Position numbers and translations under genes: made by a program
Notes under the pieces: model-generated
The model's database searches: none
Told to the model about the DNA's origin: nothing
The model's input: only the letters and a program-made list of their open reading frames with translations
Source of the DNA: a virus
Length of the DNA stretch: 64,000 nt
Strand: one strand, 5' to 3'
Virus record (IMG/VR): IMGVR_UViG_3300021440_000014
Coordinates: 62,001-126,000 of that record
In this document: positions 39,376 through 48,549 of the stretch, in pieces
Layout of the letters: every line of letters begins with the position of its first letter
Numbering within the stretch: the first letter of the stretch is position 1

Positions 39376-40200
39376 TTAGCAGAAACGCCCCTTAGCGTCC
39401 CGCTTTGGCCCCTTTTTAGGCTTACTCTCACGAATCTCCTTGTAAGTCTTATTTTCTGGAGCATAATGAGAAGTAAAAGAGACATCCTCCCTATTCACTT
39501 CACGAATAACCTTATAGCGACAAAGGCGAATCTTTCCAAAGCCACCTTCGTCAGGAACCACTACAACGTCTCTAGGGTTAACCTTGACCATAATGTATCT
39601 ATAGTCATTTTTTCCGTAGTCTCTCGCATAACCAACAATATATTTATCAGATCCAACATGCAATCCTGATCCGGCACATTCAAATTTACTCTTGTTTACC
39701 TTGTTCCTATCCATGTAAACAGTCTCTCCAACTCTATTAGAGACTTTACCAGAATAAATATCCATCCAATCACCACGAATAGCCTTACAAGCTACGAAAT
39801 CGCCGTCTTCTGTAATTGGCAGGTAATGTGCTCCAATATAATTGTAAAGCGTATCCCGCGCCTCAATATCTGGATTCTGCATCAGCTTGTCAAGGAATTT
39901 AACAAGAGGCTTGTGAGGAATCCCCTCTGAAATGAAACTAAGAATCTGTTTAGTGACGCCGCTATTGAGAGCAACACCCTTATAGCGAACCTCCTTACCT
40001 TCAACAATTTCCACATTGAAACACTTTTCAATCGTTTGCTTTACCTCAAACAGTCGCTCAATCCCATTCAGACTGTTAGCTTTAATCTTTTCGATAATCT
40101 TCTTGAAATTAGGATGAGTATCGTGCGCAAGGAATCGCTTGCCGTTCTTATAAACCACTACTGACGTATTGGTGATATTGTATAGATAATTTGTATTCAT
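39376..40200 (-). CDS. rIIB-like protein
   Basis: This 274-residue protein shows the rIIB family pattern: RYKGVALNSGVTKQIL, then LVKFLDKLMQNPDIEARDTL, HYLPITEDGDFVACKAIRG, GETVYMDRNKVN and GSGLHVG. rIIB pairs with rIIA and in T4 affects lysis and exclusion by prophages; the molecular activity is unknown. Unlike in T4, rIIB here has its own promoter (TTGACTTTCTAAAAAATAGC) and lies directly after rIIA. The C-terminus ends KGPKRDAKGRFC, a basic motif. Confidence 0.85.
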   Translation of the reverse strand: MNTNYLYNITNTSVVVYKNGKRFLAHDTHPNFKKIIEKIKANSLNGIERLFEVKQTIEKCFNVEIVEGKEVRYKGVALNSGVTKQILSFISEGIPHKPLVKFLDKLMQNPDIEARDTLYNYIGAHYLPITEDGDFVACKAIRGDWMDIYSGKVSNRVGETVYMDRNKVNKSKFECAGSGLHVGSDKYIVGYARDYGKNDYRYIMVKVNPRDVVVVPDEGGFGKIRLCRYKVIREVNREDVSFTSHYAPENKTYKEIRESKPKKGPKRDAKGRFC

Positions 40201-40230
40201 ATTGATATATTATGGCTATTTTTTAGAAAG

Positions 40231-42297
40231 TCAATTAAAAATGACAGAGTAGAGAATCTTCCTCGCCTCCGTTGAATTAAGTTCTTCAGCTTTAACGATT
40301 GACAGAACTGGATATTTTTTCAAAAGCTCAGAAGGATTCTTGACAGGATAAGATGCTTTTATTGCCTCCTTCATTTTGAGTAAATCAACGGAAGTCATAG
40401 ATTCGATAAAACTATTATATTTTTTATAGGCGTCATTCGCATTCTTCCACTCAGAAATAATATCGTAAAAGTATTTAGCATTATTATTATTCTCAATTTC
40501 TTTTAGAATTGATTCATTTGAAAATATACCGAAAATACTCCTAAAGAATGAGTTTTTATAATAAGAGGCATGATCATTGCTATCATAATGGAACACGCTT
40601 TTAGCGACGATTGCCATTTGAATATCTTTTTCGTTTTGTTTAATAAAATCCTGCAAAGACTCAGAGTAAAAATCCTCAAAAGAATCAAGTTCGATACCTT
40701 CTTTTTCGAGTCTTTCCCATTCAGTGGTTGTAAGCCCTACAATAGAGTAATCGTCAACGCCAACGCCATGCAAAGTTTGAATTTGCTTTTTAAGCGTTCC
40801 TTTATCGGAATTCAATGCCGTTCCGGTGCGCAACACATAATAAACATTATAATAATCTGAATAGTCTAGGACTTCCCAAATATCCTGATTGCGCCTAAAG
40901 TTAACAGCTTTTTTAACGGTGTAAAGCTGATTCTTCTGTCTTTTATTGCGCTTTGTAGTAGACTTGTCGTAATCAAGCTCAGACATCTTTTTGCACTTGG
41001 AAAAGTCAACTCCAAATGTCTCTTCAGTCTCTTTAAATGCATTCGGGGCAACCTCTTCGATCAGAATAGTCGTGCCGCATTTTGTGTGGTTTCCGTCTAT
41101 GTATTTGTCAAGTCTTTTCGAGGCATGAGTCTTTTTATCAAAAATGATAAATTCATAATTATTTTTCAAGTCAACGTAGCCGTAAGGCCCATATATCTTA
41201 GGGGAGCCATAACGTTGAGTAATAATGTAAAAAGAAATGCCTTTTGGCTCAAATCTGTCAGGGACAGAAACAGTTTTAAGGAATGAGTTGACTAGGTTTG
41301 AAATTCTCGCGAATCGTCCTTCATAAGAGAAAATAGAGGTTCTAATTTTAATCTTCTCAAAAAGGCTCTTGTTGTCAAATTGCTTTTGAATCTCAAGGCC
41401 AATGTCAATGTAAATGTTAGAAAGAGCCTCCTTAATGTTAGCGATGGTGGTTTCGTCGTAGTCCAAAGCTTCACGGTTGGCGGCAGTATTGATTTTGCCA
41501 ATGGGGAATTGAATTACCAAGCCGCAGGACAAAAGATCATGATACTTCTGTTCCAAGTTAGGAATAGAACTGGCGTTAATAGGATACTCATAGACTGAAC
41601 ACCTAGCCGCAGAAGGACGACCCGCACCGAAAAGACTCCAATCTCTTCCACTGAATACTGCTGTTTCAGAAAGGTGAGCATAACTAGAATTGCCAAAAAC
41701 AAGAGGCTTAACAATATAAGGCTTAAACACTTGTTGCGCCGTTACCATGAAATGATAAACGTAACTTGCATTAACTGGAATTTCCACGCAAAAACCATTC
41801 TTTTCGCTTGTCTTTTCTGAGCCAAGGTAAGCAATAGTAGGAATCCCCTTTGGATTATAGAAGATAGAATAGCTGCTCTTTTCTCCGTTCTGAACGGAAT
41901 AGCAAAAATAAGAGTCGCACAGCGCAAGAGCACTCAGGCGACCAAGACCTTTTTCGCCGTTGAAATCATTGCTAGTATCTTTGGATGAATGGAAAGCAAC
42001 GGTATAGTAATTCATCATGAAATCATAAGAAATGCCCGTGCCAAAATCCCTCACACGAAAGAGAGGATCGAGAACAGAAGGAAGGGTAACTTCAAAAGGA
42101 GAATCGGTATTTTTTGCCGCAACATGAGCATCATACGCATTAGCGCAAATTTCAGTAACCACAGCCCTAACCTTGTCGGTATAAAGGTTAGAAATGAGAG
42201 TTTTAAAGGCTTTCCCACCAGCCTTAATAGTAAACGTTCCGCTTTGCTCCGCAGGAATGTTACCTTCCGCAATTCTGTCTTTAATTTCTGTAATCAT
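40231..42297 (-). CDS. rIIA-like GHKL ATPase
   Basis: This 688-residue protein has an N-terminal GHKL ATPase domain: N-box EICANAYDA near residue 50, G1 VRDFGTGIS near residue 97 and G2 GEKGLGRLSA near residue 128. That is the layout of T4-type rIIA. The C-terminal half is helical and specific to the family. It is adjacent to rIIB, as expected. Promoter TTGACATTCCATAAAAATAA. Confidence 0.85.
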   Translation of the reverse strand: MITEIKDRIAEGNIPAEQSGTFTIKAGGKAFKTLISNLYTDKVRAVVTEICANAYDAHVAAKNTDSPFEVTLPSVLDPLFRVRDFGTGISYDFMMNYYTVAFHSSKDTSNDFNGEKGLGRLSALALCDSYFCYSVQNGEKSSYSIFYNPKGIPTIAYLGSEKTSEKNGFCVEIPVNASYVYHFMVTAQQVFKPYIVKPLVFGNSSYAHLSETAVFSGRDWSLFGAGRPSAARCSVYEYPINASSIPNLEQKYHDLLSCGLVIQFPIGKINTAANREALDYDETTIANIKEALSNIYIDIGLEIQKQFDNKSLFEKIKIRTSIFSYEGRFARISNLVNSFLKTVSVPDRFEPKGISFYIITQRYGSPKIYGPYGYVDLKNNYEFIIFDKKTHASKRLDKYIDGNHTKCGTTILIEEVAPNAFKETEETFGVDFSKCKKMSELDYDKSTTKRNKRQKNQLYTVKKAVNFRRNQDIWEVLDYSDYYNVYYVLRTGTALNSDKGTLKKQIQTLHGVGVDDYSIVGLTTTEWERLEKEGIELDSFEDFYSESLQDFIKQNEKDIQMAIVAKSVFHYDSNDHASYYKNSFFRSIFGIFSNESILKEIENNNNAKYFYDIISEWKNANDAYKKYNSFIESMTSVDLLKMKEAIKASYPVKNPSELLKKYPVLSIVKAEELNSTEARKILYSVIFN

Positions 42298-42373
42298 AGT
42301 GTTAATAGACTATCTTATTTTTATGGAATGTCAAATTTTAAACTTAATTACTGCATTTTCATATCTAACGAAA

Positions 42374-42408
42374 CTAAAAATGCCCTAACCATTTAATAGC
42401 TAGGGCAC
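42374..42408 (-). terminator. Rho-independent terminator
   Basis: TGCCCTA and TAGGGCA form the stem, followed on the minus strand by TTTTTAG. It ends the gene at 42425-42637. Confidence 0.8.
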
Positions 42409-42424
42409 TGTGTCCAAGAAAGAA

Positions 42425-42637
42425 TTAAATCTTGGAATAAACTGCACTTGGACGACCACGCCCCGCAGCCTTCTCATTGCGAACAAACTTAATCTTCTGA
42501 GAGGCAATCGCGCTCTTCACTTGAGCATGAATGAAAGGTTGCTTCTTATTAAAAAGAAGTTGAAGATCCTTGATCTTAAATTCCCCATCAGGGAACGTGA
42601 ACGTTTCAGTATTTACATTATTTGTATTTGTATTCAT
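42425..42637 (-). CDS. Small DNA-binding-like protein
   Basis: This 70-residue protein ends GRGRPSAVYSKI, an AT-hook-like motif, and has a helical centre suggesting a winged helix. Promoter TTGACATTTTAAAAAAACCT with a TATAAT-like -10. It could be a regulator. Confidence 0.6.
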   Translation of the reverse strand: MNTNTNNVNTETFTFPDGEFKIKDLQLLFNKKQPFIHAQVKSAIASQKIKFVRNEKAAGRGRPSAVYSKI

Positions 42638-42669
42638 ATCTTATTATATTATCAGGTTTTTTTAAAATG

Positions 42670-42885
42670 TCAATCTTCAACTGTCATTTGAATTTCGTCT
42701 TCCTCCTCTTTTCCTTTCGTCTCTGTTCCGATATTAGGTTGAGTCGGAGTAATCACTTGACCAAACAAGGAAGCGTAATCGCTAGAAATTCTGATACTTG
42801 CGGCTGGATTGAAATTCTTAATGATTTCGTCAACCGAAACAATGATAAATTTAGGCTTATTTTTAGATCCAGTTTTTCTTGGCAT
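42670..42885 (-). CDS. Hypothetical small protein
   Basis: This 71-residue protein begins MPRKTGSKNKPKFIIVSVDE, with a basic start and an acidic end (GKEEEDEIQMTVED). It lies just downstream of the RuvB-like gene. Confidence 0.55.
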   Translation of the reverse strand: MPRKTGSKNKPKFIIVSVDEIIKNFNPAASIRISSDYASLFGQVITPTQPNIGTETKGKEEEDEIQMTVED

Positions 42886-42893
42886 AAGATACC

Positions 42894-43826
42894 TTAGTCT
42901 ATATTTTTAATAACGTCAAGACCTTTTGAGGTAATATGTCTCTTTGCGTTAATTTTAATCAATCCAGCTTCCGTCAAAAATGGCTCCACATTACCCATCA
43001 CAGTAGCTTTAGGTAAACTAAGGGAATTAGCAATCGCAGTCAAAGACATTTCACCATTTTGCTTGAGAAGCTTCAATACATTAACCTCTGAATTACTCAT
43101 TCCCAAAGGCTTGATATTCAAATAATTAACGAATTTATTCCACTTTCTGCGGTCGATAGTATCGCACTTTTCAATTGAACAAAATTGCCTAATATCGTCA
43201 ACCAGACTAATTGCCGTTCTAGGAGTGTTTCGGGCTACACTTGCAACATCATTCTGAATGTCTTCTTCAATTGAGATATTGAATTTAGCGCAGCTATTGA
43301 CGATTATTTCAGCAATTTCCTCGCACTTGTAAGGCTCAAGATCTACTTGCTTGCATCGCGTTTTGAAAGCTGGAGATAGAGCTTGAGGATCTGTCGTGGC
43401 GAAAAGGAATGTCTGCTTACAATGATCGAAATGTAATTCAATCTCATTGTGAATAAAAGAAGTTTTCCTTTCATTTTTAATGTCCAGAACTGAAAGCAGA
43501 AAATTCTTAACAGTTTTATCCATTCCATGACACTCGTCAATAAAATAGGTAACTTGCTCATCCTTATAGGGGATAATAGCCCTGTCAACAAATGCATCGG
43601 CATTTTTCAGGGAGCTACCATTGATTTCAATAAACTTTTTTGGTTTATTAGTTTCCTTATTGATAAGGTTACTTTTAATTCTGCGGGCTATCTCTGTTTT
43701 GCCCGCTCCCCGCTTAGAAGTCAAAAGGACTGGCGGGAAAAAACCGGATGAATTAAAGCCATTAAGCTGGAAACTCAAATAGTTTTTAACATTAGTTTGA
43801 CCAACGATACCTTTGAAGTATTGCAT
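42894..43826 (-). CDS. RuvB-like AAA+ ATPase
   Basis: This 310-residue protein has the RuvB layout: Walker A SKRGAGKTE, Walker B YFIDECHG, sensor 1 FLFATTDP, arginine-bearing AFKTRCKQ, sensor 2 NTPRTA, and a C-terminal winged helix. RuvB drives branch migration of Holliday junctions. No RuvA or RuvC is seen nearby; the ERCC4-type nuclease at 8258 could act on the junctions. Promoter TTGCTTTTCTATAAAAAATA. Confidence 0.8.
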   Translation of the reverse strand: MQYFKGIVGQTNVKNYLSFQLNGFNSSGFFPPVLLTSKRGAGKTEIARRIKSNLINKETNKPKKFIEINGSSLKNADAFVDRAIIPYKDEQVTYFIDECHGMDKTVKNFLLSVLDIKNERKTSFIHNEIELHFDHCKQTFLFATTDPQALSPAFKTRCKQVDLEPYKCEEIAEIIVNSCAKFNISIEEDIQNDVASVARNTPRTAISLVDDIRQFCSIEKCDTIDRRKWNKFVNYLNIKPLGMSNSEVNVLKLLKQNGEMSLTAIANSLSLPKATVMGNVEPFLTEAGLIKINAKRHITSKGLDVIKNID

Positions 43827-43863
43827 AGCTCAAATCTATCTATTTTTTATAGAAAAGCAAGAA

Positions 43864-44178
43864 CTAATAAACGCTATTACGTGACAAGTTGCTCTCTGGA
43901 GTTGCATGAAAAATAGCTTTTTTACTTTCTTCTACGTCTCCAAGCGAATAGACTATAGCTCTACCACCAAGAAAGCACCAGTCCATATCTATACCTGAAT
44001 CTTTACATGCACTGAAAACGATGGCTTCTATACATATAGACGGACCAGAGAGCATTGCTACATATTTAGCTTTATTAAATCGTGGCGGCATTTTAGACTT
44101 CTGCAATCTAAAATTAATGGCGGAAAATAACTTTTTACTTGTTACTTCCGCCAATTGCTTTTTGGTAAGCTTATTCAT
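43864..44178 (-). CDS. Hypothetical protein
   Basis: This 104-residue protein begins MNKLTKKQLAEVTSKKLFSA and contains SGPSICIEAIVFSACKDSG. It overlaps the upstream gene by 8 bases. No family is recognised. Confidence 0.55.
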   Translation of the reverse strand: MNKLTKKQLAEVTSKKLFSAINFRLQKSKMPPRFNKAKYVAMLSGPSICIEAIVFSACKDSGIDMDWCFLGGRAIVYSLGDVEESKKAIFHATPESNLSRNSVY

Positions 44179-44437
44179 TGGCTTGCGCAGTTTCAGGAGT
44201 AGCGGAAGTCATTTGCGACTCTTTAGCCAAGCGAGCGTTTGCGTGACGAATACGTTGAGCTTTGGCGATGCTTTCGCGCCCAGCCTTGCTCATTTTACGA
44301 ACCTTCTTTGGTTTAGTAGCCATACTAACCCGATTAACATCCTCACCAGAGAGGATATCATTCATTTGGTTCTGCAAATCCTCGATTTGCTTTTGAATTT
44401 CCATTGCTTTTTGAAGTTTTTCAATTGTCATTTTCAT
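44171..44437 (-). CDS. Small basic protein, DNA-binding-like
   Basis: This 88-residue protein has an N-terminal coiled coil and a basic block, KVRKMSKAGRESIAKAQRIR, typical of small phage DNA-binding proteins. Promoter TTGACGTTTAATAAAAATGT with -10 GATAAA. Confidence 0.6.
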   Translation of the reverse strand: MKMTIEKLQKAMEIQKQIEDLQNQMNDILSGEDVNRVSMATKPKKVRKMSKAGRESIAKAQRIRHANARLAKESQMTSATPETAQANE

Positions 44438-44463
44438 AGTGAGAAGACTTTATCACATTTTTA

Positions 44464-44865
44464 TTAAACGTCAATAGGTTTTTCTTCGATATCAATAACT
44501 GAGGACATAGAATATACAAAAATATCGCTCTTAACATTAGAAGAGAACACTTCCTCCTCTATAGACATATACTCTTTCTCGGCTAAAATCTTTGCCTCCT
44601 CAATAGCACCTTTCTTATTTCCCTTATATTTGTCTGGAAACTCGTTAAGAATTTTAAATAGATTAGAATTAACTAGGGATTTTTTAAGCTTTTCTTCTGT
44701 AGTGCAAAAGTATCCAAATTTGCCGTCTTTCATCCAATAGAATTCTCCGTCCGTGGCCCCATGATTCCAGAAGGAATAAAACTTCTCATTAATTTCTGTT
44801 TCATTATCTCCCTCTATGCCAATGTTTATTGAATTGGCTTTAGTTTCCCTAATTAATTTTAGCAT
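44464..44865 (-). CDS. Hypothetical protein
   Basis: This 133-residue acidic protein begins MLKLIRETKANSINIGIEGD. It is 4 bases downstream of the phosphoesterase gene, in the same operon. No family is recognised. Confidence 0.6.
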   Translation of the reverse strand: MLKLIRETKANSINIGIEGDNETEINEKFYSFWNHGATDGEFYWMKDGKFGYFCTTEEKLKKSLVNSNLFKILNEFPDKYKGNKKGAIEEAKILAEKEYMSIEEEVFSSNVKSDIFVYSMSSVIDIEEKPIDV

Positions 44866-44869
44866 ATAT

Positions 44870-45574
44870 TTAAAGATTTTTGTATTCGTAATAGGATGCT
44901 ACATTGTTCTGCACTTTTGCGTAGTGCATTAAATGGGTGTCAATACATAAACTATTACCTTTTAAGGTGGGTATTCTTTGTGGAGTGTGGCCGAAAATCT
45001 GCTTCGCATTATCATTTGGAATGAATTCTCTCAAAAAATCACACCAAATAATGCCCCCAAACGGAATCTGCCCGCCGCGAGAGTAGCCTGCCCTGAAAAA
45101 ATAATGAGATTTGTTTTTCTTGAGCAACCTAAAAGCATAATCGCTTTCTTTATTCAGAAAAACATCAATATCTTCGTTATTCTCAGGAAAATAGCTAGAA
45201 TGAAGTCCAGCATGAGTAAAAAGAAAACCTTGCTCAAAATGAAAGAACTTCAATTTGCTCCACTCTTTTTCTGTTAGCTCTTCCTGAACGGCTTTGTTTT
45301 TACTTTCCGTGAAACCCGTGCATCTTGTATATGGGTTATTTGGAAATGCATAGCAAACATCATGGTTTCCCCACAAATGGATTCTATTCTCCTTATTTAA
45401 GCTTTCTTTAAGCCATTTTGCGGTCTTCCTTGCGTCAATATGAGAGTCGCCGAAATCATCGAAGTAATCTCCAAGGAAAATAACCTTGTCCGCACCAGCA
45501 TTCTTGATAATCGTTTCGGCTCTATCTATCTTATTATGAATGTCTGGTATAATCAGTAAAACTTCAGTTCTCAT
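44870..45574 (-). CDS. Calcineurin-like metallophosphoesterase
   Basis: This 234-residue protein has the full metal-site set: IPDIHN, FLGDYFDDFGD, LWGNHD, THAGLH and IFGHTP. It probably hydrolyses phosphoester bonds in a nucleotide or phosphoprotein. The closest general group is the PPP/ApaH-like phosphatases. Promoter TTGAGGTATTTGAAAATAAA. Confidence 0.8.
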   Translation of the reverse strand: MRTEVLLIIPDIHNKIDRAETIIKNAGADKVIFLGDYFDDFGDSHIDARKTAKWLKESLNKENRIHLWGNHDVCYAFPNNPYTRCTGFTESKNKAVQEELTEKEWSKLKFFHFEQGFLFTHAGLHSSYFPENNEDIDVFLNKESDYAFRLLKKNKSHYFFRAGYSRGGQIPFGGIIWCDFLREFIPNDNAKQIFGHTPQRIPTLKGNSLCIDTHLMHYAKVQNNVASYYEYKNL

Positions 45575-45615
45575 AGGCTCATAATAGCTTTATTTTCAAA
45601 TACCTCAAGCTAAAA

Positions 45616-45777
45616 CTAGCCCTTTTTAATACAATATTTGACTTTGCTTGTTTTATTCAACTTTTTGATATATTTCTCTGCGTCAATTTTCCCCTCTTTA
45701 GTCATAGGGAATGCGCCGAAATTGCGCTCTCCAGCTTTAATTACGTAAAATTTCTTTCTGTTTTTTGTTTTTGGCAT
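45616..45777 (-). CDS. Small basic protein (53 aa)
   Basis: The frame MPKTKNRKKFYVIKAGERNF runs to TAG 45616. It is very lysine-rich. Promoter TTGACTTTTATTTTTATCTA precedes it with a roughly 25-base leader. Confidence 0.55.
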   Translation of the reverse strand: MPKTKNRKKFYVIKAGERNFGAFPMTKEGKIDAEKYIKKLNKTSKVKYCIKKG

Positions 45778-45838
45778 AAAAAATGATTCCTTATTAACAA
45801 TAACTTAGATAAAAATAAAAGTCAAACCAATAATAGTT

Positions 45839-46483
45839 ATGAAAATAATAGCTTGCCTGCCGGGAAAAAGTTACTCAGGCGAATTCATTAAGGCTTGGAC
45901 TCTATTCTTGAGTAAATGTCTGGAAAATGGCATAGAAATAGCTTTATCACAAAATTATTCACCTAACATTTACTATGTCAGAAACTTATGCTTAGGAGGC
46001 GACATAAGAAAAGGAATAGAGCAAAAACCATTCCAAGGTAAAATAGAATATGATTATTTATTATGGGTAGACTCAGATAATATCCCTACTTATTCTGCAT
46101 TAATTTCTCTCCTTAATAGAAATGTTGATATTTGCGCCGGAATCTATAAAATGCAAGATGGAAGGTTCGCCACTGTGAAGGAATGGGATACGTCAAGCCT
46201 TATTGAGAACGGAGAAATGAAATTTTGTCAAGACATAGATCTCAAAGATAAAACAGATTTAATAGAAGTAGCTTATACTGGCATGGGTTTCATGCTTGTC
46301 AAGTTTGGAGTATTTGAAAAAATGCGCTATCCTTGGTTTCAGCCGCTAAACCTTGACGTAGGCCGGATTAAGGATTTTGCTACAGAAGATATTTATTTCT
46401 GCCAGAAAATACAGTCTCTTGGTTTTAAGGTTTTTGTAGATCCCACCGTTAAAATAGGGCATGAAAAATGTTTTGTTATTTAG
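45839..46483 (+). CDS. Glycosyltransferase-like protein (GT-A fold)
   Basis: This 214-residue protein has a GT-A-like first half with YLLWVDSDNIPTY (DxD-type metal site), then VDICAGIYKMQDG and a late ATEDIYFCQKIQSLG. It resembles phage enzymes that add sugars to DNA or surface glycans. A sole plus-strand gene in a minus-strand block, it may be a later insertion. Confidence 0.65.
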   Translation: MKIIACLPGKSYSGEFIKAWTLFLSKCLENGIEIALSQNYSPNIYYVRNLCLGGDIRKGIEQKPFQGKIEYDYLLWVDSDNIPTYSALISLLNRNVDICAGIYKMQDGRFATVKEWDTSSLIENGEMKFCQDIDLKDKTDLIEVAYTGMGFMLVKFGVFEKMRYPWFQPLNLDVGRIKDFATEDIYFCQKIQSLGFKVFVDPTVKIGHEKCFVI

Positions 46484-46581
46484 AATACTCTGAATAATTT
46501 AAGAAGTATAATACAAATAGTAATAACGAAAACTATCTCAGCTATCGCACCAGCTATGTTGTTGGCATTTTTATTATTCAT
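46480..46581 (-). CDS. Membrane micropeptide (33 aa)
   Basis: MNNKNANNIAGAIAEIVFVI and 13 further residues form one membrane span. Its 3' end touches the opposing gene. Translation is uncertain. Confidence 0.35.
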   Translation of the reverse strand: MNNKNANNIAGAIAEIVFVITICIILLKLFRVF

Positions 46582-46734
46582 AATTTTTTTTTGTTTCAAT
46601 GTATTAAATCTTCTTTAAAAGAGGGAATAGTTTTAAACAGTTTATTATTTAAATGAAGTCATTATTTTCAAAAATTAAGAATAATTGAATTATAAAATTC
46701 CCATATAATACAATTATCTGTAAATATAAATGCT

Positions 46735-47442
46735 ATGAGCAGACCTTGGACAAATGAGGATTCAGAAAGTCTAAAAAAACTTTACGGAACAATGCCCCTT
46801 AAAGAATTAGCTTCTATTTTAAATAGACATGGAACATATTTATGTATCAAAGCTAAAAAACTTGGCATCCAATCTAGTAAATCAAAACTAACAATGGAAC
46901 AGCTATTTCTTAAGAAAAGCAATCAAAGAAGATGTTATAAATGTAAACAAATAATGCCTTTCATAAATGAATTTTTTTACGCTTCTAAAAGATGCTGTCG
47001 TAAATGTGAAAGAAAAATAGCAATTATTAATTTTTACAACTTAAAAAATAATCCAACTCTTCCTAAAGTAATGATGTCAAGGTTATATGCAAGTAAGTCT
47101 CGGGCAAGATCTAAAAAAATAGATTTTAATCTTGACATAAGCTATCTTCTTGTTTTATGGACAAAGCAAGAAGGAAAATGTTTTTATTCAAAACTTCCAA
47201 TGAAAATAAAAATAGAATCTCGCTATGAAAACACTGAAGTTCTTTCTATTGATAGAATCGATCCTGACAAAGGATACATTAAAGGCAACATTGTTCTTTG
47301 CTGTGATGCAGTTAATACAATGAAGAATAATATGTCTTTGGATAAATTCAAGACTTTTATAAAAATAATTAACGAAAATTTTCAAGAAATGGCAAATAAG
47401 CCTTTAAGCACAACTCATTTGCAAAATTCAGATCAAATCTAG
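46735..47442 (+). CDS. HNH homing-type endonuclease with N-terminal HTH
   Basis: This 235-residue protein starts with a Myb/SANT-like helix-turn-helix (PWTNEDSESLKKLYGTMPLK), then zinc knuckles (CYKCKQIM, CCRKC). The C-terminus is an HNH-like core, VLSIDRIDPDKGYIKGNIVL. It has its own promoter (TTGAAT ... TATAATAC) and overlaps the 3' end of the opposing nucleotidyltransferase gene by 74 bases, as mobile endonuclease genes often do. Confidence 0.75.
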   Translation: MSRPWTNEDSESLKKLYGTMPLKELASILNRHGTYLCIKAKKLGIQSSKSKLTMEQLFLKKSNQRRCYKCKQIMPFINEFFYASKRCCRKCERKIAIINFYNLKNNPTLPKVMMSRLYASKSRARSKKIDFNLDISYLLVLWTKQEGKCFYSKLPMKIKIESRYENTEVLSIDRIDPDKGYIKGNIVLCCDAVNTMKNNMSLDKFKTFIKIINENFQEMANKPLSTTHLQNSDQI

Positions 47443-48094
47443 TAATAAATGCTTTTTTCTCGTAAGCTTTCTTAAGTTTTATTTCGAATTCGTTTATCAT
47501 TTTTATTAAATCTTCAATCTTAAAATCTTCAGGGGCAAACTTTATTGATCGAAGTAATGAATAAATGCTTCTATCTTTATTTTTAATATTTGTTGGGAAA
47601 ATTCCATATTCAAAATAGAACTGCCCCGCCCAAGAAAGCCTTATTAATTGGGTCACGTTTTTGGGAGAAAATTGATATTTGAGTATTTGTTCATGCCTTT
47701 TACATCCTGTTTTACTTTTTCTTTCTCCAAAGGCCAGTCTTTTTTCTCCCTGCATATAACCAAGAAGACATTTAAATAATCTTTCTGAATCTATAAGTTT
47801 GTGTCTATTTAATTGAGTCTCTTTCCAGATTTCACTTATTTCAATCCAATCCTCATTAAAAAGCAATTCAAAACTTTGAGTATTGCCCTGCCTAAGAAGA
47901 CTTAGGGTATGCCTGAATTCAGTATAGAGTTGATCGTCGTCTTTATCTTGCTTTAAGGCATGTTCGTTCTTTCCTAAGCCGATGATATCGTTGATATTAT
48001 CATTTAGGAATACTCCACGGTAGTCTACGTCGCTTTCTGGGCCATCTAGTCCATACATTTTAGATCCTCCAAGACACTTACAGATAATTTTCAT
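47369..48094 (-). CDS. Polymerase-beta-fold nucleotidyltransferase (RlaP-like)
   Basis: This 241-residue protein has the signature GSKMYGLDGPESDVDYRG, the GS-x(n)-DxD nucleotidyltransferase motif, near residue 10. A C-terminal helical part includes GCKRHEQILKY. Relatives (RlaP-type) are linked to RNA repair ligases. With the RNA ligase at 59131 it could act in RNA end repair. Its 3' end overlaps the HNH gene on the other strand. Confidence 0.7.
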   Translation of the reverse strand: MKIICKCLGGSKMYGLDGPESDVDYRGVFLNDNINDIIGLGKNEHALKQDKDDDQLYTEFRHTLSLLRQGNTQSFELLFNEDWIEISEIWKETQLNRHKLIDSERLFKCLLGYMQGEKRLAFGERKSKTGCKRHEQILKYQFSPKNVTQLIRLSWAGQFYFEYGIFPTNIKNKDRSIYSLLRSIKFAPEDFKIEDLIKMINEFEIKLKKAYEKKAFITRFDLNFANELCLKAYLPFLENFR

Positions 48095-48140
48095 ATTCTA
48101 AGCGATTAAGCTCTTTAATATCTTCTTCAGTAACTTTCAT
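48078..48140 (-). CDS. Possible leader peptide (20 aa)
   Basis: MKVTEEDIKELNRLEYENYL overlaps the start of the nucleotidyltransferase gene by 17 bases in another frame. It directly follows a TACTATAC -10 element. It may couple translation of the next gene or be an artefact. Confidence 0.35.
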   Translation of the reverse strand: MKVTEEDIKELNRLEYENYL

Positions 48141-48171
48141 ACTTGTATAGTAACAGTTTTTTATTACTTGT

Positions 48172-48549
48172 CTACTCTTTGTTTTCTAACATTCCGCATG
48201 GGGAGCCGTCGATTTGCGTATATAAATCTAAAAATCTTTGACGACTAATCTCTTTAATGAAAGGGCCATCTGCAATAACAAAACTCGTATAGCCTGCGCT
48301 AATCACTTGATACAGAGTGGAGCCATTTTTATCTTTTACATATTTCCCAATTGCCTCTTCCGGTAGCCAAGGGCGCAAACTCGGAGGAAGTTTCAAACGG
48401 TAAACTTGATTAATATAAAAATTCGTTGTTATTTTTTTATACCAAGATTTCCCATTATCATCTGAAGCTTGAATATTTTCGATGCCATTTTCCATTGCAT
48501 AACGATATACCTCAATATTATCTAATTTTTGTTGTTCAGTCAATTTCAT
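48172..48549 (-). CDS. Hypothetical protein
   Basis: This 125-residue protein begins MKLTEQQKLDNIEVYRYAME. It overlaps the upstream gene by 4 bases. The centre (GKYVKDKNGSTLYQVISAGY) looks beta-rich. No family is recognised. Confidence 0.6.
   Translation of the reverse strand: MKLTEQQKLDNIEVYRYAMENGIENIQASDDNGKSWYKKITTNFYINQVYRLKLPPSLRPWLPEEAIGKYVKDKNGSTLYQVISAGYTSFVIADGPFIKEISRQRFLDLYTQIDGSPCGMLENKE

Noticed and set aside
41989-42396. Plus-strand ORF over rIIA
   Set aside because: Antisense shadow of the rIIA-like gene.
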